From Bacillus sp. AFS037270 (GTDB lineage: Bacteria; Bacillota; Bacilli; Bacillales_B; DSM-18226): a DNA stretch of 40,093 bases. The position numbers and the translations under genes are program-made. Positions 1 through 9,036 of the stretch are shown piece by piece; the stretch's first letter is position 1; the number at the start of each line of letters is the position of its first letter. The DNA lies in the NCBI RefSeq assembly GCF_002585305.1, contig NZ_NUNF01000044.1:109481-149573 (forward strand), written 5' to 3'. Under the pieces are notes generated by a model. It saw nothing but the letters and a program-made list of their open reading frames with translations. It searched no databases and had not been told where the DNA came from.

Positions 1-50
1 TCGAGGGGTTAGGCGCTGGAGCTGGACAATTCTCTAGGTAAAAACTTTTA
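1..50. repeat. Partial dispersed repeat, left window edge
   Basis: The first ~35 bases contain GGGGTTAGGCGCTGGAGCTG, which resembles one end of a GC-richer dispersed repeat common in Bacillaceae genomes. A piece resembling the other end of this family lies at 40024-40093. It has no coding potential and is cut by the window edge. The family assignment is from memory of similar sequences, so it is tentative. Confidence 0.4.
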
Positions 51-66
51 TACTTACCTTAAAATG

Positions 67-99
67 AAAAGGGACATTCCACCACGGAGTGTCCCTTTT
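67..99. terminator. Bidirectional intrinsic terminator
   Basis: A 10-bp perfect stem (AAAAGGGACA / TGTCCCTTTT) encloses a 13-nt loop and has A/T-rich flanks on both sides. It lies directly after the stop codon of the minus-strand amine oxidase, and could also stop plus-strand transcription entering from the left. Confidence 0.8.
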
Positions 100-104
100 C
101 TTAA

Positions 105-1670
105 CTATTTTAAATGAAACAAATCACTAATTACCTCATTTGCAGCCCTTTCTCCCGTTTCAACGGCTCCATTTAAATATCCTGGATACTTAATCGAAGT
201 ATGCTCACCGGCAAAGAAGATATTGCCTTCCCGTTCCCCCGGAATACCAGCAAATTTCGTAAATTGGCCAACCTTCCAATAGGAATACGCTCCTTTGCTC
301 CATTGATTACTTAACCAGTGATCAACAGTAGATAAGCCATTCCAGTGTATTTCGCCATCAGGCAAAACATGCTTTAACTTGTCCAAAAAATCCCTAGTCC
401 TTTCCTTTAACTCCTCCTCTGTAGAGGTCATCTGACCTGCTGCTGTATCAGCACCTGTAAAGTTGACAAGGATTCCTGATCTACCAGGCTGTGCACGAGA
501 GGACTCAAAAGTCTGCTGATAGCCTGTATCGGCAAATGTTTCTCCGTTATTTCCAAGCCCCTTCCAGAATCGATTAGTAAATTGGACATGAAGTTTCGTA
601 TTAACGCCCATTCCAAGCTCCTTAATCGCTGTTTTTTTTAATGAACAAAATCTTGCATTCTCATAATCTATCATCCTTAAAATTTTAAAGGGTACAGTCA
701 GAATTACTTTATCTGCCAAAACTTCAAATTCTTTATCAGCTTCTCGAAAATAGAGTCTTATCTCATTTTGATCATTTTGTTCAATCTTTACTAATTGAGA
801 ATTAAATCTAATTTGTCCATTAAGATTTTGGGCTAATAGTTCGGGGAGTTGATCATTGCCTCCCCTTATATGAAAGCATTCATCTGAATCTCCGTAAATT
901 TGAAAGCGGTCAGATTGAACAAATCCTAATAAATAAAGTAGATTTAATGCACTTTGTTGATCGGCATCAGCTCCATTTTCAATCGTATAGGCAACTTCTA
1001 ATAATTTGCCAAATTTAGAATCAATCCCTCCTGGAACGATTTCATTGATATAATCAGTAACGGACATATGATCCAATTCATATCCGCGTTCTGTGTAGCT
1101 ATTATAAAGTGTCATTTCACCAGCTTCTTTTAAATCCCTTTTTAGTTTAGGGAGAATCTTTATAAAATCATTTGTTACATCTTCTAAGGAATAAGGACTT
1201 CCATTGAAAAAATAAACTGGTGCAGTTCCTGCTGATTCTGCCATGGGTAAATTATCAAGCTTTAAACCTAGTTCTTTTACCAGTTCGAGAATCTCCTTAT
1301 GATTCGTATCAATGAATTCACCACCACGTTCGACAATTTGTTCCTCCTTGAAGAAACCCCTCCTTGTCCAACAACGTCCCCCAACCCGCCCCGTTGCTTC
1401 ATAGACTGTAGATGAAATTCCAGCCTGCTTCAAACGATAGGCACAAGTGAGCCCCGCCAAACCTGCTCCCACAATAACAATTCTGTGAGGATTTTCTTTA
1501 TTCCTGTTGATGTTAATTATTTGATTGATTTCCTTTTCCGCAGTAATATGATTTTTTTCAGGGTTAACCGCTTGTAGTAAAGCTTGTCCAGAACTTATTT
1601 GATTCATCAGCTCATTACTTGCTATTGCAAAACATTTTTGCAAGATACTTGCCAATAGTGTTCGTGTCAA
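105..1670 (-). CDS. Flavin monoamine oxidase family protein
   Basis: This is a 521-aa FAD-dependent amine oxidase. The N-terminal ~60 residues are a variable extension. They are followed by a dinucleotide-binding fold with GAGLAGL near residue 68 and the family signature GRVGGRCWTRRG. The C-terminal FAD motif (FFAGEHTS...GYLNGAVETGERAA) is intact. Enzymes of this family oxidatively deaminate primary amines or amino acids, producing aldehyde or keto acid, ammonia and H2O2; B. subtilis YobN is a comparable protein. The start is a TTG, supported by GGGGTGG six bases upstream. No clear Sec signal is seen, so the enzyme is probably cytoplasmic. The substrate cannot be told from sequence. The gene is monocistronic, with a terminator directly after it and a palindrome in its leader. 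Confidence 0.85.
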   Translation of the reverse strand: MTRTLLASILQKCFAIASNELMNQISSGQALLQAVNPEKNHITAEKEINQIININRNKENPHRIVIVGAGLAGLTCAYRLKQAGISSTVYEATGRVGGRCWTRRGFFKEEQIVERGGEFIDTNHKEILELVKELGLKLDNLPMAESAGTAPVYFFNGSPYSLEDVTNDFIKILPKLKRDLKEAGEMTLYNSYTERGYELDHMSVTDYINEIVPGGIDSKFGKLLEVAYTIENGADADQQSALNLLYLLGFVQSDRFQIYGDSDECFHIRGGNDQLPELLAQNLNGQIRFNSQLVKIEQNDQNEIRLYFREADKEFEVLADKVILTVPFKILRMIDYENARFCSLKKTAIKELGMGVNTKLHVQFTNRFWKGLGNNGETFADTGYQQTFESSRAQPGRSGILVNFTGADTAAGQMTSTEEELKERTRDFLDKLKHVLPDGEIHWNGLSTVDHWLSNQWSKGAYSYWKVGQFTKFAGIPGEREGNIFFAGEHTSIKYPGYLNGAVETGERAANEVISDLFHLK

Positions 1671-1718
1671 GAAACCACCCCTTTAGGCAAAAATAGACCA
1701 TGCTCATCATTATTTGAT

Positions 1719-1738
1719 TTACTATCGTACAATAGTAA
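1719..1738. promoter_or_regulatory. Near-perfect palindrome in amine oxidase leader
   Basis: TTACTAT and ATAGTAA form 7-bp arms around a near-symmetric centre, giving a 20-bp dyad about 50 bases upstream of the amine oxidase start. It resembles an operator for a dimeric regulator. No regulator gene adjoins it, so the binding protein is unknown. Confidence 0.4.
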
Positions 1739-2150
1739 CGATCTTTAATAAAATATGCATGGCATCTTTAATTTGCTATAGGCAATCAGGTGGTTCTGCC
1801 TTTTCCGTTGAAAACTGGCTCCTCCTTATTAGCATAATGATCAGCTGCTTTATTCCACAAAAATTGTAAATTTTACATTTTAAGCATTTTCACTCAATAA
1901 TACCTACATTTTTCCTGAGTCTTTTTTACCCGTTCAGAGGTCTCTAAATCATGAGTTTAACAAGCAGATATACATATTTGCGATACATTTTCCTTTTATT
2001 AATCTATCTTTTATAACTATAAAAGGTAACAACCGAGTGAAATTTTGGTATTATCTTGGTATAATTGAAATAGTCATAAATGCTCTAATAGCTTACTAGA
2101 TTTTCGAATTAAATAGTTTCAATATTGGAAATACTTAAACTCCTTTAGAG
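1739..2150. other. Intergenic region between divergent genes
   Basis: This AT-rich spacer separates the amine oxidase from the L,D-transpeptidase. Apart from the operator-like palindrome at its left edge and the promoter near 2060, no ORF with a ribosome binding site, no strong hairpin and no repeat was recognised. Confidence 0.5.
2037..2065 (+). promoter_or_regulatory. Extended -10 promoter for L,D-transpeptidase
   Basis: A perfect TATAAT at 2060-2065 is preceded by TG one base upstream (extended -10). A weak -35, GTGAAA, lies 17 bp further up. This fits a SigA promoter, giving a leader of about 85 nt. Confidence 0.55.
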
Positions 2151-2159
2151 GTGAAGGTC

Positions 2160-3542
2160 TTGCGTAAAAATAAACTCATCATTGGCAGCAGCTTCATTGT
2201 TATCATTGCGATAATATTTGCGGGTGTCTACTATTACCAGTCAACCCATTTCAATGCACATATCACGATCAATAACACAAAAGCGGGCGGCCTGACTGCT
2301 GAACAAGCATTAAAAAAACTTAAATCAACAGTATTAAAAAACGATGTCTATATCGGAAAAGATCGTATTTTCGATGGTACAGATACGAAGATGGAATTCA
2401 CGAGTAATGATCTTGCTAGTGTGGAGAAACTGTTAAAAAGCCAGCAGACTTTTTGGCCTTCTTCAAAAGAAAAAAACTTTTCCCTACAGCCAGGAAAGGT
2501 GGATCTGTATCGAAACCAAACGATGAAAAAACTTGTAGAGGAAAAGCTCCTTTCTATGAATAAAAGCTTATTAGCTCCTAAAGATGCGGAGGCCCGTTTA
2601 GAACAGGGCAAAATTGTCGTCTCTAAAAGTGTTGATGGAAAGCAATATGATGTCACTCAATTATTAAAGGATTATCAAAAACAGGAATATACCAGTGAAA
2701 TCTTTTTGAAACCTGAATACATACAGCCGATCAAAGAAGACAGTCCAATTGTAAAAAAAGAAGAGAATAAGCTGAAGGAACTTGTTCAACGTACCGTTGA
2801 TTATAAAGTTCAAAATAAGGTTTATTCTTTACAAGGCAGTGATCTAATTCAAAATGCCACTGTGACAAAAGATCTGAAGGTTACGATTAACTCGGAAGAA
2901 ATTAAAAACAAGATTAATGATATTAATGACGCTCAATCCACATTAAATAAAGATTTCAAATTTAAAACCCACTCAGGATCAGTCGTAACAGTAAAAGGAG
3001 AATCCTACGGCTGGGCTATTAATGTTACTAAAGAATCAAAGCGGGTACAGGAAGCCTTCGAAAAAGGCGAAAAATCACTTGAGGCAGGGTCTATTTACGG
3101 ATCTGGCTGGAGTACTTACGGAACCGGCTATAATGCCACAACCAACGGTGGGATTGGGGGCACCTATGCTGAGGTGTCCATTAAGGACCAGCGTATTTGG
3201 ATTTATAAAAATGGGAAATTAGCTTTTACAACCAATGTAGTTACAGGCAGACATAACACGAATGAAGATACACCACCGGGAGTGTGGTATGTCATGTATA
3301 AAGAAACTCCTTCTGTACTTGAGGGAACTAGTGTTGGTCATGGGAATTATTCAGTTAAAGTTCAATATTGGGCACCATTTACACTTAGCGGCTGCGGGTT
3401 CCATGATGCGAGCTGGCGAAGTAACTGGGCAAGTAATGCTTACCTTACCGCAGGGTCAGGCGGCTGTGTCAATACACCGTCAAGTGCTATGAAAACTGTA
3501 TATAATACGCTCAGTAAAAATGAACCCGTAGTCGTATATTAA
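2160..3542 (+). CDS. L,D-transpeptidase with peptidoglycan-binding repeats
   Basis: This is a 460-aa membrane-anchored cell-wall enzyme. A hydrophobic segment at about residues 5-24 is followed by two PG_binding_4-type regions and a C-terminal YkuD catalytic domain (~330-460). YkuD enzymes form 3-3 peptidoglycan cross-links through a cysteine thioester. The catalytic region shows the HDASWR histidine motif and SGGCVN. The usual SHGC histidine before the cysteine is glycine here. A GTG at 2151 is possible, but TTG at 2160 is preferred because AGAGGTGA at 2147-2154 sits at proper Shine-Dalgarno distance. The protein probably acts outside the membrane. The gene is monocistronic, with its own promoter and a strong terminator. 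Confidence 0.85.
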   Translation: MRKNKLIIGSSFIVIIAIIFAGVYYYQSTHFNAHITINNTKAGGLTAEQALKKLKSTVLKNDVYIGKDRIFDGTDTKMEFTSNDLASVEKLLKSQQTFWPSSKEKNFSLQPGKVDLYRNQTMKKLVEEKLLSMNKSLLAPKDAEARLEQGKIVVSKSVDGKQYDVTQLLKDYQKQEYTSEIFLKPEYIQPIKEDSPIVKKEENKLKELVQRTVDYKVQNKVYSLQGSDLIQNATVTKDLKVTINSEEIKNKINDINDAQSTLNKDFKFKTHSGSVVTVKGESYGWAINVTKESKRVQEAFEKGEKSLEAGSIYGSGWSTYGTGYNATTNGGIGGTYAEVSIKDQRIWIYKNGKLAFTTNVVTGRHNTNEDTPPGVWYVMYKETPSVLEGTSVGHGNYSVKVQYWAPFTLSGCGFHDASWRSNWASNAYLTAGSGGCVNTPSSAMKTVYNTLSKNEPVVVY

Positions 3543-3572
3543 TAATAACAAGCAGAAATTGTTTTATAGACA

Positions 3573-3615
3573 AAAGAGGCAGGAAATCATTATCAATGAT
3601 TTCCTGCCTCTTTTT
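3573..3615 (+). terminator. Strong intrinsic terminator
   Basis: A 19-bp perfect stem with a 3-nt loop and a T-run lies 30 bases after the L,D-transpeptidase stop. Its core, GCAGGAAATC...GATTTCCTGC, recurs in another hairpin at 14600-14627. Confidence 0.9.
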
Positions 3616-3823
3616 ACATTAATACTTTCATACAAACGGAGTCTTTAAAACAGTTCTCTGAATTAAAGCGACAAAAAGAGACATATCTAATAAAAACAAT
3701 TCTTTGGATAAAAAAACCATTTAGGTATCAAAATAAAACGAAGGTAAAATCCATAAAAACTATTCATTTACATCCATAGCCATTCTTTTTGAATCACAAT
3801 CAAAGTATAGCGGGGAAGTTGGG

Positions 3824-5395
3824 ATGAAATTATTTAGCATTTTACGCAAAAAAATAGATTCAGTTGAGTCAAAGCGACAAAATGGTGATGCAGAGAACCA
3901 GTTAAAAAAAAAAGTGCTATCTAAAAACTTGTCCGATAATGAATGGGTTCTAAAATCTATCTATACGGATTGCCCTGATGTGATCTTTCGAAACTTTATT
4001 TTAGGTGGAAATACCTCCGCTATCCTTGTTTATTTAGAAGGTTTAGCGAACATAGAAGAGATTGACCGCAGCGTGCTTACACCATTAATGGAAATAGATG
4101 AATTAACTCCAGCAGGCACAGAGGTTATTATCAAACAAAAATTAACTGTTTCAAAGGTGACCCAATTAACTACTTTTGCCGACATCATTGAACAAATATC
4201 TAAAGGAAACCCGACTATTCTTATTGACGGACACTCACAAGGTATTTCAGTTGGATTATCTAAAAGCGAGAAACGCTCTGTCGAGGAACCAATCGCTGAA
4301 TCTGTTGTTCGCGGACCTAGGGATGGTTTCACCGAAACCATCGGGGTTAATATTTCACTTTTGCGCCGCAAAATCAAAAGTCCTGATTTAAAAATGAAAT
4401 CCATCACTCTGGGAAAGTATAGTCAAACCCAGGTGGTCTATATGTATATGAAAGACATTGTCGATGATACGTTGGTAGAAGAGGTCGAGAACAGATTAAG
4501 CCGAATTGATATAGACGGTATTTTGGAAAGCGGTTATATTGAGGAATTTATCGAGGACGACCCTTTTTCTCCTTTTCCGCAAATGATCAATACCGAGCGC
4601 CCGGATTCAGCTGCCTCGCAACTGCTTGAAGGCCGGGTAGTCATATTGACAGACGGTACACCCTTTGCCCTTATTGCACCTGTTACATTTTATTCCTTGC
4701 TTCAGTCACCTGAAGACTATTATCAACGGTTTATGATTGGAACATTAATTCGTTGGCTGAGATACTGCTTTTTACTAATTGCACTGCTTCTTCCTTCCTC
4801 TTATGTGGCGATTCTGACGTTTCATCAAGAGATGATCCCAACAACTCTTTTGCTTAGCGTTGCGGAGTCCAGAGAAAAGGTACCTTTTCCTGCCCTAATT
4901 GAGGCCCTAATAATGGAGATTACATTCGAGGCACTGCGGGAAGCCGGGCTTCGATTGCCAAAACAAGTCGGCTCTGCCGTTAGTATTGTCGGAGCACTGG
5001 TAATTGGGGATGCGGCGGTCTCTGCCGGTCTTGTATCGGCACCAATGGTTATGGTCGTTGCGATTACAGGGATTTCCTCCTTTGCCATCCCACGCTACAA
5101 TGCCTCCATTGCCATCAGAGTGCTTCGTTTCCCGATGATTTTTTTCGCCGGGACACTTGGGCTGCTTGGTATCATGCTCGGTATTCTATTCATTATTGTT
5201 CATTTATGTACATTACGTTCATTCGGGGTTCCATATCTGGCTCCAATGGCCCCATTAAAGGGTTCAGGAACAAAAGATGTTTTACTGAGAGCTCCTTGGT
5301 GGTCTCTTAGACAGCGTCCACACCTGACAGGAAAATATAATAAGTATCGCCAGTCAAGGGGACTCAGACCCGGGCCTGGTAATGAAAAGGATTAG
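3824..5395 (+). CDS. Spore germinant receptor subunit A (GerA family)
   Basis: This 523-aa protein is the A subunit of a nutrient germinant receptor in the inner spore membrane. A long charged N-terminal domain (~1-300) carries family signatures including DCPDVIFRNF, EPIAESVVRGPRDGFTE and NISLLRRKIKSP. Several membrane segments follow (~310-460) with the conserved stretch LTTLL-type helix, ESREKVPFP and LREAGLRLP. The basic C-terminal tail is hydrophilic. A subunits act with B and C proteins in sensing amino acids, sugars or nucleosides. It is the first gene of an A-B-C-D operon. The Shine-Dalgarno (GGGGAAG) is modest. No clear forespore (SigG) promoter could be picked by eye. The germinant is unknown. 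Confidence 0.95.
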   Translation: MKLFSILRKKIDSVESKRQNGDAENQLKKKVLSKNLSDNEWVLKSIYTDCPDVIFRNFILGGNTSAILVYLEGLANIEEIDRSVLTPLMEIDELTPAGTEVIIKQKLTVSKVTQLTTFADIIEQISKGNPTILIDGHSQGISVGLSKSEKRSVEEPIAESVVRGPRDGFTETIGVNISLLRRKIKSPDLKMKSITLGKYSQTQVVYMYMKDIVDDTLVEEVENRLSRIDIDGILESGYIEEFIEDDPFSPFPQMINTERPDSAASQLLEGRVVILTDGTPFALIAPVTFYSLLQSPEDYYQRFMIGTLIRWLRYCFLLIALLLPSSYVAILTFHQEMIPTTLLLSVAESREKVPFPALIEALIMEITFEALREAGLRLPKQVGSAVSIVGALVIGDAAVSAGLVSAPMVMVVAITGISSFAIPRYNASIAIRVLRFPMIFFAGTLGLLGIMLGILFIIVHLCTLRSFGVPYLAPMAPLKGSGTKDVLLRAPWWSLRQRPHLTGKYNKYRQSRGLRPGPGNEKD

Positions 5396-5412
5396 GGAGG
5401 TGAATTGTATCT

Positions 5413-6522
5413 ATGATTGAACGCGGGAAAATATCTTCTATTCAAATGGCCATCATGATGAATCCTGCTATTCTGGCAACCGTCCTCATGTTAGTTCCTG
5501 CCATAACAGCGAAACATGCAAAACAGGACCTTTGGCTGTCTCCGATCTGGGCTTCTGTTACAGGGTTTATCGTTGTCTATATCGCCTATCGTCTTCATAA
5601 GCTCTATCCTAAAGAAACATTAATACAATTCAGCGAACGAATACTCGGAAAAATAATCGGAAAAATAATTGCTGCTTGTTATTTACTGTATTATTTGCAT
5701 CTAACCGGCATTATTATCCGAGAGTATGGCGAGTTTGTCTCAGGTACATTCCTTCACCTCACTCCAATGGTGGTGGTTTTAGGATCTATGGTGGCCGTAT
5801 CCGCTTTTGCTGTCTACGGGGGACTAGAAGTGATTGGAAGGTGTTCTGAAATCATCGTACCAGTTGTTCTCCTCCTTTATCTAACCATTTTTATATTGCT
5901 CTTTAAGGATTTAGATATTAACCATATGTTCCCTCTCTTAGAAAATGGCCTAAAACCTTCATTACTTGGCTCCGTTGTACCGCAAAGTTGGTTTAGTGAA
6001 TATATTGTCATCTCATTTTTCCTCCCTTACTTAACCGATCAAGAAAAGGGACTGAAATGGGGAATGTTGTCGGTATTTAGTGTGATGTTTATTATGGTTA
6101 TTACCAATTTTATGACTTTGTTATTACTTGGAAAATTGAATTCAGTGGTAACCTATCCCGTGATGATTGCAGCAAGGTACATAAGTATTGCCGATTTTTT
6201 TGAACATTTGGAAGCGGTTGTTATGGCCATTTGGGTAGCGGGCGCATTTGTTAAAATTACAGTCTTTTATTATGCCCTCGTACTTGGGATGGCTCAATGG
6301 CTGAAACTGTCTGATTTCCGGCCATTGGTTTTACCGACAGGTCTATTGTTGATTCTGATGGGAAAATGGTCGGCAGCCAATCTGCAGGAACTGGCTCACT
6401 TTCTTAGTTCGACAGCCCCTTTTTATTTACTAACTTTTCAATTGTGTTTACCTGTCATTATGTTATTTATTGCATTAGTCAAAAATAGATCGAAGCAAAA
6501 GAAAGGAAAGACAGCAGGATGA
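5413..6522 (+). CDS. Spore germinant receptor subunit B (GerB family)
   Basis: This 369-aa integral membrane protein has about ten hydrophobic helices and belongs to the endospore germination permease family within the APC superfamily. The N-terminus (GKISSIQMAIMMNPAILATV) and the LWLSPIWAS segment are typical. B subunits are thought to carry the germinant-binding pocket, which sets specificity. A strong AGGGAGGTGA begins in the end of the A gene and lies 10 bases before ATG. The 3' end overlaps the C gene by four bases (ATGA), which implies translational coupling. Confidence 0.95.
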   Translation: MIERGKISSIQMAIMMNPAILATVLMLVPAITAKHAKQDLWLSPIWASVTGFIVVYIAYRLHKLYPKETLIQFSERILGKIIGKIIAACYLLYYLHLTGIIIREYGEFVSGTFLHLTPMVVVLGSMVAVSAFAVYGGLEVIGRCSEIIVPVVLLLYLTIFILLFKDLDINHMFPLLENGLKPSLLGSVVPQSWFSEYIVISFFLPYLTDQEKGLKWGMLSVFSVMFIMVITNFMTLLLLGKLNSVVTYPVMIAARYISIADFFEHLEAVVMAIWVAGAFVKITVFYYALVLGMAQWLKLSDFRPLVLPTGLLLILMGKWSAANLQELAHFLSSTAPFYLLTFQLCLPVIMLFIALVKNRSKQKKGKTAG

Positions 6523-7685
6523 ATCACCCCTTTTTTAAATATTTAGTTCTATTTTTCTTGATCCTATCAAGTGTTTTTTTAAGCGGTTGTTGGGACAGGC
6601 AGGAACTAAATAATTTGGCATTGGTTACGGCAGCAGGAATTGATAAAAAAACCGATGGGACGATTGAACTTATCGTTCTTACCATTGTTCCAAAAGGGGA
6701 GACAGGACAACAAGGGACAGGCGGTGGCAGCAGTGTAAAAACATTCGTACGAAAGGCAACAGGTAAAACGCTTGCTGAAGCCATGTCCAAACTTCAGGAA
6801 ATTCTTCCGCGTCAAATTTTTTGGGGAATATGTAAAGTATTCATTATTGATGAGGAGCTTGCCAAAGAGGGAATTGCCTCACATATTGACTTTATCATGC
6901 GCTATCCGCAAATTCGGGAAAGTACAAATATATTTATTAGTTCAGTAAAGGTGAAAAAGGTCTTAGGCCTCTTGCCCCCGCTTGAGCGTGATATTTCAGA
7001 AGTGCTTAAAGAGTTGGTCTCGCTAAAGATTGGAATGGATGTATCGACAAAAGATCTGGCGGAAATGATGATCAGTGAATCTGGTGATCTTGGGGTTCCG
7101 TGGATAAAGATCCTTCCCCCGGAAAAGGGCAAAGGAAAACAAACCATTGCTTATATTACTGGAACGGCCATCTTTAAAAAAGACAAGATGATCGGCCATA
7201 TTGATGATTCAGTGACAAGAGGGGTCTTATGGTTGAGAGATGAAATCGAGCTGTCTACTGTTTCTTTGAAACCGGAGGAAACGGATGGATATATTTCGTT
7301 GAAATCTCTTAATGCTAAGACAGAGTTAATTCCCAAAATTGAAAATGGTAAATGGAAAATAGTCTTTAAAGCTACAACTGAAAACGATATTGTACAAAAC
7401 TCAACACCTCTAGACGCCTCCAATCCCAAAGTAGCCGAAAAGCTTCAAAAACTTTTGGAAAAGAGAATTGAAAAGAAAGTAGAAGTGGCACTTAATGTTG
7501 TGCAAAAGGATATGAAAGCTGATATTTTTGGATTTGCCGAAGCTTTTCACCGGAAATACCCAAAGATTTGGAAAAAAGAAAAAGATAACTGGGATAAAAT
7601 TTATCCAGATGTTGAAGTTTCATATGATATAAACGCACATGTTCGCAGACAAGGAATGAACTCAATTAATCCTAAATTCCCTTAG
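6519..7685 (+). CDS. Spore germinant receptor subunit C (Ger(x)C lipoprotein)
   Basis: This 388-aa protein is the lipoprotein subunit of the receptor. The signal sequence ends in the lipobox LSGC, with Cys24 as the expected lipidation site, followed directly by the family hallmark WDRQELN. The rest is hydrophilic, matching the three-domain Ger(x)C fold exposed on the outer face of the inner spore membrane. Diacylglycerylation at the cysteine is expected to matter for function. It overlaps the B gene by four bases, and the small D-like gene begins 17 bases after its stop. Confidence 0.95.
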   Translation: MNHPFFKYLVLFFLILSSVFLSGCWDRQELNNLALVTAAGIDKKTDGTIELIVLTIVPKGETGQQGTGGGSSVKTFVRKATGKTLAEAMSKLQEILPRQIFWGICKVFIIDEELAKEGIASHIDFIMRYPQIRESTNIFISSVKVKKVLGLLPPLERDISEVLKELVSLKIGMDVSTKDLAEMMISESGDLGVPWIKILPPEKGKGKQTIAYITGTAIFKKDKMIGHIDDSVTRGVLWLRDEIELSTVSLKPEETDGYISLKSLNAKTELIPKIENGKWKIVFKATTENDIVQNSTPLDASNPKVAEKLQKLLEKRIEKKVEVALNVVQKDMKADIFGFAEAFHRKYPKIWKKEKDNWDKIYPDVEVSYDINAHVRRQGMNSINPKFP

Positions 7686-7702
7686 AACGAGGTGAAAGAA
7701 GA

Positions 7703-7927
7703 ATGAAATGGGGGACTATTTTAGGATGTACCGCATTAATTATTGTGATCATCCTTTTTCAATCGTCCAGATTAAAGAAGAAGCAAGTTAAGGAAAAGGC
7801 AGCACTCCTTACACTATCTATTTTGGGGTGGATGCTGGCCATCCTAATGCTATTTTTCCCTGATATGCCTGGTCCTACTCAATTTATAGACTGGATATAT
7901 AGACCTCTTGGGGAACTCTTGAAATAA
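7703..7927 (+). CDS. Small two-helix membrane protein, germinant receptor D-like subunit
   Basis: This 74-aa protein has two hydrophobic helices (about 5-20 and 34-53) separated by a lysine-rich loop. It is the last gene of the receptor operon, 17 bases after the C gene, with AGGTGAAAGAA before ATG. Small two-helix D proteins encoded next to gerA-type operons have been reported to modulate germination in Bacillus. Size, topology and position all fit, but the assignment rests on these rather than on a recognised motif. Confidence 0.75.
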   Translation: MKWGTILGCTALIIVIILFQSSRLKKKQVKEKAALLTLSILGWMLAILMLFFPDMPGPTQFIDWIYRPLGELLK

Positions 7928-7938
7928 ACACGGGCAAA

Positions 7939-7985
7939 CACGGGGACGGTTCTTATGCTTCGAAAGCATGAGAACCGTCCCCGTG
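7939..7985. repeat. Long REP-like palindrome with GGGGACGGTTCT core
   Basis: Two 22-bp arms (7939-7960 and 7964-7985) pair with one G-T wobble around a 3-nt loop. The arm contains ACGGGGACGGTTCT, a string widely dispersed in Firmicutes genomes. No T-run follows on either strand, so it is better read as a REP-like element than as a classical terminator. It could still block transcription between the convergent germination operon and the epimerase gene. Confidence 0.75.
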
Positions 7986-7994
7986 CATCTACAA

Positions 7995-8843
7995 TTAAAG
8001 CTTAACGTAATCTCTCCATTTATGAATGGGCTTCCAATTTAGCAGCTTTTTAGCCCTTTCATTGTTTAATAATGGCGCGAAACCGGTTAAGTCCCTGCGG
8101 AAATCCTTTACAGATGGATAGCAAATTTCCATTAATTGTTTGCTCTCAATGTCCATACTTGTTTCATCGGCACCAATATTAAGGGCAACAGAGCCAAGAC
8201 CGTCGGTTTCAATAGCCAACCGGTAAGCGGTTGCAGCATCCCTCGTGTCAATATAACTCCATAAAATAGTTTTTCTTTGTTCCGCGTCATGAATAAAACC
8301 AGGGAAATTATTATACATTTCTGGAGAAATAACATTTCCTAATCGAAACGAAACTACCTGCATACCTGTTCTTCGGTGAATCATATCCGCGGTTTTCTCA
8401 TTAACAATCTTGGACAACCCGTAGCTTTCTTCCGGCAATTGTGGATGGTCCTCCTCTATTGGTACATATTGAGGCTGTAGATTTTGCTTTGAAAAACAAA
8501 TGCCATATGACGATTCACTTGAAGAGATGACAGCCTTTTTGATTCCTAAATTCCCTGCCGCTTCTAAAATGTTATAAGTGGACATGACATTATTTTGAAA
8601 GGTCACTTCATTTGGGTGTGAGTAAGCAACGGGAATCGCTGCAAGATGTACTACCGCATCAGCACCAGCCAATACTCCGTACACCTCACCTAGATTGGTC
8701 AAATCTGTAATAACTGTCCGACAAAGCGCTTGTTTTGGATACTTCATATCTGCATTCACAACATCATACCCATGGTCCAAGAATTCTTTTATGACGTCCG
8801 CTCCCAGAAGTCCACTTCCACCTGTTATGACTACTTTTTTCAT
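7995..8843 (-). CDS. NAD(P)-dependent epimerase/dehydratase (extended SDR)
   Basis: This 282-aa protein is an extended short-chain dehydrogenase with the N-terminal Rossmann motif GGSGLLGAD and the catalytic pair YGLSK (YxxxK). Family members act on nucleotide sugars or sugar-like substrates. The open frame extends further upstream, but ATG at 8843 is chosen because GGAGG lies seven bases before it and the Rossmann strand begins immediately (MKKVVITGGSG). No neighbouring nucleotide-sugar genes define the substrate. It is convergent with the germination operon and divergent from the GH43 gene. Confidence 0.85.
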   Translation of the reverse strand: MKKVVITGGSGLLGADVIKEFLDHGYDVVNADMKYPKQALCRTVITDLTNLGEVYGVLAGADAVVHLAAIPVAYSHPNEVTFQNNVMSTYNILEAAGNLGIKKAVISSSESSYGICFSKQNLQPQYVPIEEDHPQLPEESYGLSKIVNEKTADMIHRRTGMQVVSFRLGNVISPEMYNNFPGFIHDAEQRKTILWSYIDTRDAATAYRLAIETDGLGSVALNIGADETSMDIESKQLMEICYPSVKDFRRDLTGFAPLLNNERAKKLLNWKPIHKWRDYVKL

Positions 8844-9036
8844 GTCCACTCCTCCATTTATCATTGGCTTGCATACTGTTATTGACAATTCTTTGTTGAT
8901 TGCATAAACTAAGTATATTATAAAACCAAATATTTTCAAGTAAATCGTCTTAACTTCTTGTTCTATATAAAACGCTTCCTACTTTTATACATAACTAAAA
9001 ATATATTAAAATCTTAAATAGTAAGGGGATCAACAA

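Noticed and set aside
3700..3823. SigG promoter for the germinant receptor operon
   Set aside because: Expected from biology, but no pair of boxes with acceptable match and spacing was found by eye.
8844..8939. N-terminal extension of the epimerase as a membrane anchor
   Set aside because: The extension lies before a good ribosome binding site and the Rossmann strand starts right after the internal ATG.
8971..8983. cre-like ATAAAACGCTT before the GH43 gene
   Set aside because: Several key consensus positions (TG and the right arm) do not match.
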